From: an uncultured Rhodospirillales bacterium
GTDB taxonomy: Bacteria > Pseudomonadota > Alphaproteobacteria > Acetobacterales > Acetobacteraceae
Assembly (NCBI GenBank): GCA_903844785.1
Contig: CAIMVB010000101.1
Location: 1-5,118, forward strand
Length of the DNA: 5,118 nt
Direction of reading: 5' to 3'
Part shown: piece after piece, positions 1 to 3,713 of the stretch
Layout of the letters: every line of letters starts with the position of its first letter
Position numbering within the stretch: the first letter of the stretch is position 1
Position numbers and translations under genes: made by a program
The notes under the pieces: model-generated
Told to the model about the DNA's origin: nothing
Seen by the model: only the letters and a program-made list of their open reading frames with translations
Databases searched by the model: none

Positions 1-91
1 CGCTTGATGAAACGTCGATCAGATAGCGTGCTGCAATAGCCTTTGCAAAAGCGTGAGCGATGCGCTCTGCAGTTGATCGGCCCCTGCCCAT
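1..91 (-). CDS. possible partial CDS starting directly after the TctC gene (doubtful)
   Basis: On the minus strand an ATG at 91-89 follows immediately after the TGA of the binding-protein gene (94-92). Its frame stays open for 30 codons to the window edge, beginning MGRGRSTAERIAHAFAKAIA. A GGA lies about ten bases upstream of the ATG. I do not recognise the protein. Only 13 of the 29 codons after the ATG end in G or C, which is low for this GC-rich neighbourhood, so an accidental open frame in an intergenic region is just as likely. The tight junction is the only positive argument. Confidence 0.22.
   Translation of the reverse strand, partial: MGRGRSTAERIAHAFAKAIAARYLIDVSSS
46..67 (-). terminator. 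weak candidate terminator downstream of the TctC gene
   Basis: Read on the minus strand, a GAGCG/CGCTC stem with a 3-base loop (67-55) is followed by ACGC and then four T residues. The stem is only 5 bp and the T-run is short, so termination would be inefficient. It lies about 25 bases after the stop codon of the binding-protein gene. If the open frame at 91-1 is a real gene, this would simply be coding sequence. Confidence 0.2.
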
Positions 92-1084
92 TCACTGTTC
101 CATCTTCACGCCAGTACGTTCCACAACGCCCTTGAATTTGGTCAGCTCTGCCTGGAAAAAAGCGCGCGTATCGGCGGGCGAATTGGGCCGTGTCCAGGGT
201 GAAATCCCGGCAATCAGGAAACGTTCCCGCAATTGCGGATCAGCCAGCGCGGCATTGATGGCGCGGTTCAGCGCTGTCACGGTGCCTTCCGGCATGCGCG
301 GCGGCCCAACCACCGCGAACCAATTGCCAATGTCAAAACCCGGCATGCCTGATTCCGCGAGGGTTGGGATATCCGGGAAGGCTGGGAAGCGTTCCAGACC
401 GGTAATCGCAATGCCGCGCACACGATTATCGCGCACCTGCGCGGCGGCGGAAGCCAGCACTGCAACGCCCCAGGCCGTTTCACCGCGCGCGATGGATTCC
501 ACCATCAGCCCGCCGGACCGATACGGCGCATGAGAGAATTTGCCGCCCAGCAGCAAGGAAACGGCAATGGCTTCGCCCGCGAAATGCGGCATGGATCCAA
601 CACCGGATGACGCATAGGGCATGTTGTCCTGCGGCCCGGCGCGGAGCTTCGCGACTGCTTCTGCGGCGGTGCCAGCCGGGAAGTTCGGCGCTGCCACCAG
701 AATCAAGGGGCCATTTGCGGCAACGGCGATATGGCTGAAATCCGCAATCGGGTCATAGCGCGTGCCGCCCTGCATGGCGGCGGGGATCAGCGCATGGGAA
801 GATGCCTCATTCAACATGAGCACCGTACCATCGGCAGGCTGGCGGCGGAGCCATTCAGCGGCGACAGTGCCGGAAGCACCGGGGCGATTTTCCACCACAA
901 CCCGTGCATTGCCGCCCATATGCGCCTGCATGCGCTCAGCCAACAGGCGCGCCGTGATGTCGGTGGAACCGCCCGGCGCAAAGCCGCTGATCAGCGTGAT
1001 GGGCCGATCCGGCAAGCCTTGGGCAATGGCGGGCACGGCCAGCGCGATTCCCATGGTAGCCCCAAGCAGAATTCGTCTCAGCAT
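92..1084 (-). CDS. Bug-family (TctC-type) periplasmic substrate-binding protein
   Basis: This is a 330-aa secreted protein of the tripartite tricarboxylate transporter receptor (Bug/TctC) family, which binds small carboxylates in the periplasm for TctAB-type permeases. Residues 1-21 form a signal peptide (MLRR, a hydrophobic core, then AIA|QG cleavage). The mature part opens with the family hallmark PDRPITLISGFAPGGSTD (25-42), in which the two Gly-rich ligand loops begin, followed by VVVENRPGASG (62-72). Length is normal. The ATG at 1084 was chosen because it places the signal peptide at the N-terminus and has AGGGAG about ten bases upstream. A GTG at 1168 would add 28 residues and overlap the previous stop by four bases, but would bury the signal peptide. 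No TctA or TctB gene is visible, as is common for the many orphan Bug proteins of this group. The ligand cannot be told from sequence. Confidence 0.93.
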   Translation of the reverse strand: MLRRILLGATMGIALAVPAIAQGLPDRPITLISGFAPGGSTDITARLLAERMQAHMGGNARVVVENRPGASGTVAAEWLRRQPADGTVLMLNEASSHALIPAAMQGGTRYDPIADFSHIAVAANGPLILVAAPNFPAGTAAEAVAKLRAGPQDNMPYASSGVGSMPHFAGEAIAVSLLLGGKFSHAPYRSGGLMVESIARGETAWGVAVLASAAAQVRDNRVRGIAITGLERFPAFPDIPTLAESGMPGFDIGNWFAVVGPPRMPEGTVTALNRAINAALADPQLRERFLIAGISPWTRPNSPADTRAFFQAELTKFKGVVERTGVKMEQ

Positions 1085-1164
1085 TTTGATTTCGCTCCCT
1101 GTGTTTCTTTCGCTGCCTTGGTGCAGCGTTACATTCTTGATGAACTTCAACCCGAAGCGCACCG
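1085..1164 (-). promoter_or_regulatory. leader of the TctC gene with a perfect hairpin
   Basis: The 80-bp spacer contains CGCTGC-CTTGGT-GCAGCG (1111-1128), a perfect 6-bp inverted repeat with a 6-base loop. On the minus strand it lies 36 bases after the stop of the hydrolase gene and 26 bases before the TctC start. It is followed by AAAGAAA rather than T residues, so it is not a standard intrinsic terminator. It could be a processing or stability element, or an operator. The AGGGAG ribosome-binding site (1100-1095) lies between it and the ATG. I see no convincing -10/-35 pair. Confidence 0.4.
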
Positions 1165-2052
1165 TCACGCAAGCCCGGCGCGTGCCTTAACGGGTATCTT
1201 CAAATACCGCACACCATTGCTCTCGGCCTCAGGAAAGCGCCCAGCGCGGATATTCACCTGGATCGAAGGCAGCAACAGCGTCGGCGCGGCAAGCTTGGCA
1301 TCGCGCGCCTGGCGGAAGGCTACGAATTCATCCTCGGTCACGCCATCCTTCACATGTGGGTTATGGGCGCGCTGTTCAGACACCGTGCTTTGCCAAGCAT
1401 AATCATTGCGTCCTGGGGCCTTATAGTCATGGCACATCCAAAGCCGCGTTTCGGGCGGCAGTGCCAGCAGGCGCTTGATGGAACGAAACAGGGCGCGCGC
1501 ATCGCCACCCGGAAAATCCGCCCGCGCCGTGCCGTAGTCATGCATGAAAAGCGTATCGCCCACGAAAACATCATCACCGATGCGGTAGCAAACACAGGCG
1601 GGCGTATGGCCCGGTGTATGGATCACCTCAATTTCTAGATTGCCCAGCGCAATACGATCACCATCGCGAAACAGTATATCGAAATCACCACCTTCGGGCT
1701 TCACATCATCGGCCGCAAATACGGGGCGAAAGATGCGCTGCACATCCTTGATATGCTCACCAATACCAATCTTTCCGCCGCAACGCTGCTTGATGTAGGG
1801 GGCGGCGGTCAGATGATCCGCATGGGCATGGGTTTCCAGGATCAGCGCAATGGTAATGCCCTCGCGCTTGGCGGCTTCAATCAAGGCATCGGCGGAACGC
1901 GTATCGGCCTCTCCGCTGCGATGGTCCCAATCCAGCACGGGATCAACCACCGCGCCTTGGCGCGTTGCGGGGTCGAAGACGAGGTAACTGACGGTATTGG
2001 TCGCCTCATCAAAAAACGGCCGGATACTGGCCTTATGCGCTGTGGCTGACAT
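1165..2052 (-). CDS. MBL-fold metallo-hydrolase, persulfide dioxygenase-like (ETHE1/Blh type)
   Basis: This 295-aa cytoplasmic protein has no signal peptide. It carries the metallo-beta-lactamase core: THAHADH at 74-80 (H75, H77, D79, H80), TPGHT with H149, GDTLF with D166, and CHDY with H208. In ETHE1-type persulfide dioxygenases a single iron is held by two His and one Asp; by alignment these would be H75, H149 and D166. Such enzymes oxidise glutathione persulfide to sulfite and glutathione. The DYGTARADFPGGD segment (172-184) and the C-terminal LPSIQVNIRAGRFPE block (261-275) fit the longer bacterial Blh-like subgroup, linked in other bacteria to sulfide detoxification under BigR control. 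No rhodanese, sulfur transporter or BigR gene is visible here, so the substrate is inferred. A generic glyoxalase II-like hydrolase is the alternative. The start has GAGGAAGGG upstream. Confidence 0.88.
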   Translation of the reverse strand: MSATAHKASIRPFFDEATNTVSYLVFDPATRQGAVVDPVLDWDHRSGEADTRSADALIEAAKREGITIALILETHAHADHLTAAPYIKQRCGGKIGIGEHIKDVQRIFRPVFAADDVKPEGGDFDILFRDGDRIALGNLEIEVIHTPGHTPACVCYRIGDDVFVGDTLFMHDYGTARADFPGGDARALFRSIKRLLALPPETRLWMCHDYKAPGRNDYAWQSTVSEQRAHNPHVKDGVTEDEFVAFRQARDAKLAAPTLLLPSIQVNIRAGRFPEAESNGVRYLKIPVKARAGLA

Positions 2053-2071
2053 TGGCTGCCCTTCCTCAAGC

Positions 2072-2107
2072 TTGCGCTAATATAAGGCCTGAAGCGCCGT
2101 TCAGAAA
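2072..2107 (-). promoter_or_regulatory. possible promoter of the MBL hydrolase gene
   Basis: Read on the minus strand, TATATT (2084-2079) is a good -10 match in otherwise GC-rich DNA. It would give a leader of about 20 bases containing the GAGGAAGGG ribosome-binding site. The -35 region at the right spacing (TTTCTG, 2107-2102, or TTCTGA one base closer) is poor, so the call rests mainly on the -10. Confidence 0.35.
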
Positions 2108-2109
2108 GA

Positions 2110-2122
2110 GAGGCTAAGCCTC
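2110..2122. repeat. perfect 13-bp palindrome GAGGCT-A-AGCCTC
   Basis: Two 6-bp arms flank a single central base. The palindrome overlaps the stop codon of the DUF2155 gene (2123-2121) and sits directly upstream of the candidate -35 of the hydrolase gene. A one-base loop cannot form a full RNA hairpin (GAGG/CCTC with five loop bases could), and no T-run follows. A protein-binding operator is therefore at least as plausible as a terminator. Confidence 0.35.
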
Positions 2123-2480
2123 ATCGGCAGCTCAATATCCGTACATCATAAACGGGGTGTTCCAGCATATTCACGCCTGGCGCATCGGCGAACATCCAGC
2201 CGCGAAAGACCGGCGGGCTGCCCTGCGGCGCGCGGCCATCAGTCATTTCAAACCAAGCGGCGGCATCGGGCACTTCAGTCGGCGGGCGCGCATGGCAAGC
2301 GCCGATGCGGATCGCCAGCGTGCCGAAACTCAGGCTCTCCCCAACACGGCCTTCCAGAACGGTGACCCGCGCTGTCACCTTATCCAGCGCTTGGATGCGC
2401 GCCTGCTGGCGCGGCAGCCATTCCTGCGCGAGTGCCAGCGCGGGCAGGCAAAACAGCGCTGAGGCCAAAAGCTTTTTCAT
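2121..2480 (-). CDS. secreted DUF2155 family protein
   Basis: This 119-aa protein has a clear signal peptide (MKK, a hydrophobic stretch, ALA|Q cleavage after residue 18). The mature part is essentially one DUF2155 domain (about 30-118) and shows its typical landmarks: ALDKVTARVTVLE (31-43), FGTLAIRIGAC (52-62), RPP (65-67), FRGWMFA (92-98) and LEHPVYDVRILSC (106-118). Two cysteines in the mature chain, C62 and C118, could form a periplasmic disulfide; C11 is removed with the signal. The function of the family is unknown. In alphaproteobacteria it is commonly found near aat, acc and NDUFA12 genes, and here it ends an NDUFA12–mlaD operon. Its ATG overlaps the upstream TGA in an ATGA, which implies translational coupling. 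Confidence 0.92.
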   Translation of the reverse strand: MKKLLASALFCLPALALAQEWLPRQQARIQALDKVTARVTVLEGRVGESLSFGTLAIRIGACHARPPTEVPDAAAWFEMTDGRAPQGSPPVFRGWMFADAPGVNMLEHPVYDVRILSCR

Positions 2481-2701
2481 GCGCCCCGCTTCGGGCTGGG
2501 AAGGCCCGTAATCAGGTTATTCAAAATCTGGCGCATCTCGGCCTCATCCACGCCCATCAGCACGGCATCTTCAAACACATCGCGTAGCACAGTTGCGGCT
2601 TCGGCGTGGTTTTCCGCCAGCATTTTCAGCTTTTCACTGCAGGAAACCGGCTTACCATCCGCACCAGGCCAAATGGAGGGCGGTTTGGGCAGCGGTTTCA
2701 T
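2477..2701 (-). CDS. conserved-looking 74-aa protein of unknown function
   Basis: I do not recognise a named family. The protein has a proline-rich N-terminus (PLPKPPSIWPGADGKPVSC, 3-21), a single cysteine C21, then two probable amphipathic helices: EKLKMLAENHAEAATVLRDV (23-42) and the acidic EDAVLMGVDEAEMRQILNNL (44-63). There is no signal peptide or membrane segment, so it is probably cytoplasmic. It is very likely a real gene. It starts in an ATGA overlap with the stop of mlaD (2701-2698) and stops in an ATGA overlap with the DUF2155 start (2480-2477), leaving no non-coding bases. A GAG sits directly before the ATG, and translation is probably coupled to mlaD. Its place between an inner-membrane lipid-transport protein and a secreted protein does not reveal its role. 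Confidence 0.82.
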   Translation of the reverse strand: MKPLPKPPSIWPGADGKPVSCSEKLKMLAENHAEAATVLRDVFEDAVLMGVDEAEMRQILNNLITGLPSPKRGA

Positions 2702-3192
2702 CTCGGCGTTGCCGGCGCGTTTTCCTGATTGCCGCGCTGATTATTCTCACCCGCCGAGAAAATGAACCGCCCCAGCAGGCTTTCCAGATTAATGGCGCTT
2801 TGCGTGATGGTGATTTCGCCGCCATCGCGTAGGATCCGCGTATCACCGCCGGGCACGAGTGCCACATATTTGCCGCCGAGCAAGCCTTCGCTTGAAATCT
2901 CGGCCGAAGTGTCATGGGGCAGCTTCAGCCCGGCTTCTACGCGGAGCGTCAAGACAGCAAGGAAGCTTTCGGGGTCAATGCGCTGCGCTACCACCTGGCC
3001 CACCTTCACGCCGGCAATACGCACATCAGCGCCCTGGCCCAGGCCATCAATCCGATCAAACTTGGCAGTGAGATTCATGGCGGGCCCAGAAAAGCTGCGC
3101 CCCGTGCTGGTGACAGCATAGCCCAGAAAGGTGGCGGCAATGGCCAGCACCACAAACCCGGTAAGAATTTCAGCCAGACTGCGCTTTTGCAT
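2698..3192 (-). CDS. mlaD: MlaD-type MCE-domain protein, lipid transport
   Basis: This is a 164-aa single-pass inner-membrane protein with a periplasmic MCE domain. MlaD hexamers form the lipid channel of the MlaFEDB transporter that keeps outer-membrane lipid asymmetry. Residues 9-27 are the transmembrane helix after a short basic N-terminus (MQKRS). The MCE domain spans about 39-117, with FDRIDGLGQGADVRIAGVKVGQV (45-67) as its signature and SSEGLLGGKYVALVPGG (100-116) near its end. The tail is Asn/Gln-rich and probably disordered. Start 3192 is preferred because MlaD proteins begin just before the helix. GTG 3240 or ATG 3231 would add 16 or 13 polar residues and overlap the NDUFA12 gene. 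The chosen start leaves 13 bp after that gene; a GGGGCGG 20 or so bases upstream is a poor ribosome-binding site, so coupling is likely. No mlaE, mlaF or mlaC is visible. Confidence 0.92.
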   Translation of the reverse strand: MQKRSLAEILTGFVVLAIAATFLGYAVTSTGRSFSGPAMNLTAKFDRIDGLGQGADVRIAGVKVGQVVAQRIDPESFLAVLTLRVEAGLKLPHDTSAEISSEGLLGGKYVALVPGGDTRILRDGGEITITQSAINLESLLGRFIFSAGENNQRGNQENAPATPR

Positions 3193-3205
3193 GTGAATCG
3201 GTTGT

Positions 3206-3547
3206 CTACCGCCCCGGTGTCCAGGCTTCATAATCACCACCGCGATTGGCAGAGGTGCTTGCGGGCCGCCAGGCTTCGGCGGTGCCGGTCATATTCGGGC
3301 GATGTTCCTTCTGCCAGGCGCGGCGCGGCGCATCCTCGGGCAGGGGTTGTTCCGTGGTGTGATGCAGCCAGCCCCACCATTCGGCCGGCACGGCAGAAGC
3401 CTGCACTTCCTTGGCGAAAAGCACCCGCCGCATGGCCCGGCCATAGGAATCGCGCCTGGAGCGGGCTTCCCAATAGCTATTGCCGAAGCGGTCCTGACCA
3501 ACCTTGCGGCTGGTGAAGCGAATGAAAAGCGTATCCAGAAACTGCAT
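3206..3547 (-). CDS. NDUFA12-family complex I accessory subunit
   Basis: This 113-aa protein belongs to the NDUFA12 (B17.2) family, a supernumerary subunit found on the matrix/cytoplasmic arm of complex I in mitochondria and alphaproteobacteria. It is not catalytic and supports assembly and stability. Family landmarks appear in order: GQDRFGNSYWE (17-27), RRVLFAKE (40-47), VPAEWWGWLHHTTEQP (53-68), WQKEHRPNMTGT (78-89) and AWRP (92-95). The length is usual for the bacterial form. The ATG at 3547 begins MQFLDTLFIRF and has a GGGG about eight bases upstream; the frame extends further upstream but without family sequence. It is the first gene of the minus-strand operon and shares a 166-bp divergent spacer with the ribonucleotide-reductase-like gene. 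No nuo genes lie in the window. Confidence 0.93.
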   Translation of the reverse strand: MQFLDTLFIRFTSRKVGQDRFGNSYWEARSRRDSYGRAMRRVLFAKEVQASAVPAEWWGWLHHTTEQPLPEDAPRRAWQKEHRPNMTGTAEAWRPASTSANRGGDYEAWTPGR

Positions 3548-3631
3548 GACGAAACCCCAATGCGCGCAACGCCTGACGCATATTCGCACAGCCGGGCGGG
3601 CCACGCAAAACCAAAGCGGCAGACAAGCTAT

Positions 3632-3647
3632 CCACAGGATATTGTGG
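3632..3647 (+). promoter_or_regulatory. NrdR-box-like operator, distal box
   Basis: CCACAGGATATTGTGG agrees at 12 of 16 positions with the published NrdR consensus acaCwAtATaTwGtgt (counted by eye). The mismatches are at positions 1, 6, 7 and 16. The outer arms CCACA/TGTGG are perfectly inverted around a central AT. NrdR is the zinc-finger/ATP-cone repressor of ribonucleotide reductase genes. The location 67 bases before the start of a reductase-like gene supports the call; binding itself is inferred. Confidence 0.6.
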
Positions 3648-3656
3648 GTCGGACCC
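3646..3656. repeat. 11-bp inverted repeat GGGTC-G-GACCC between the two NrdR-like boxes
   Basis: Perfect 5-bp arms surround one central base, followed by CAAAAAA. It overlaps the last two bases of the distal NrdR-like box. On neither strand is it followed by T residues, so it is not a terminator. It may be a binding site or chance in GC-rich DNA. Confidence 0.3.
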
Positions 3657-3663
3657 CAAAAAA

Positions 3664-3679
3664 CCACTAAATAAGGCTT
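3664..3679 (+). promoter_or_regulatory. NrdR-box-like operator, proximal box
   Basis: CCACTAAATAAGGCTT agrees at 10 of 16 positions with the NrdR consensus. Its left half (CCACTAAATA) is strong and its right half is weak. It starts exactly 32 bp after the distal box, on the same helical face. Known NrdR boxes come in pairs with centres about three helical turns apart. Taken alone the match would be weak; the spacing is the main support. Confidence 0.45.
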
Positions 3680-3689
3680 CCCAGGCCTT
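3673..3689. repeat. short inverted repeat AAGGC/GCCTT
   Basis: Five-base arms are separated by seven bases, upstream of the start hairpin of the reductase-like gene. It may form a small RNA stem in the leader, or be incidental. Confidence 0.22.
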
Positions 3690-3695
3690 CGAGTC

Positions 3696-3713
3696 GCGCC
3701 TAGCATCAGGCGC
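3696..3713 (+). promoter_or_regulatory. hairpin abutting the start codon of the reductase-like gene
   Basis: GCGCCT-AGCATC-AGGCGC is a perfect 6-bp GC-rich stem with a 6-base loop. Its last base is directly followed by the ATG at 3714. The only purine-rich element near the start, AGG at 3708-3710, lies inside the 3' arm, so a folded leader would block ribosome access. This could be translational control, a DNA operator, or a sign that this gene is translated poorly or from a leaderless transcript. Confidence 0.5.

Larger units (their letters stand above)
3548..3713. promoter_or_regulatory. divergent intergenic region
   Basis: This 166-bp spacer must carry the start signals of both the NDUFA12 operon (leftward) and the reductase-like gene (rightward). 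It is visibly richer in A/T than its surroundings between 3600 and 3675 and contains several inverted repeats, listed separately. A weak rightward promoter could be TTGTGG (3642-3647) with CTAAAT (3667-3672), but the spacing of 19 is long. I find no convincing leftward promoter. Confidence 0.6.

Noticed and set aside
1085..1168. GTG start at 1168 for the TctC protein (GTGA overlap with the upstream stop)
   Set aside because: It would place 28 residues before a standard signal peptide; the ATG at 1084 has a good ribosome-binding site.
731..1402. Plus-strand open frame of 223 codons
   Set aside because: Lies opposite the TctC and MBL hydrolase genes, both of which have clear family motifs; its own translation shows none.
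2914..3516. Plus-strand open frame of 200 codons
   Set aside because: Antisense to mlaD and the NDUFA12 gene; no domain-like sequence.
3646..3662. GGGTC/GACCC stem followed by an A-run as a terminator
   Set aside because: On the plus strand the run is A, not T. On the minus strand the T-run precedes the stem rather than following it.
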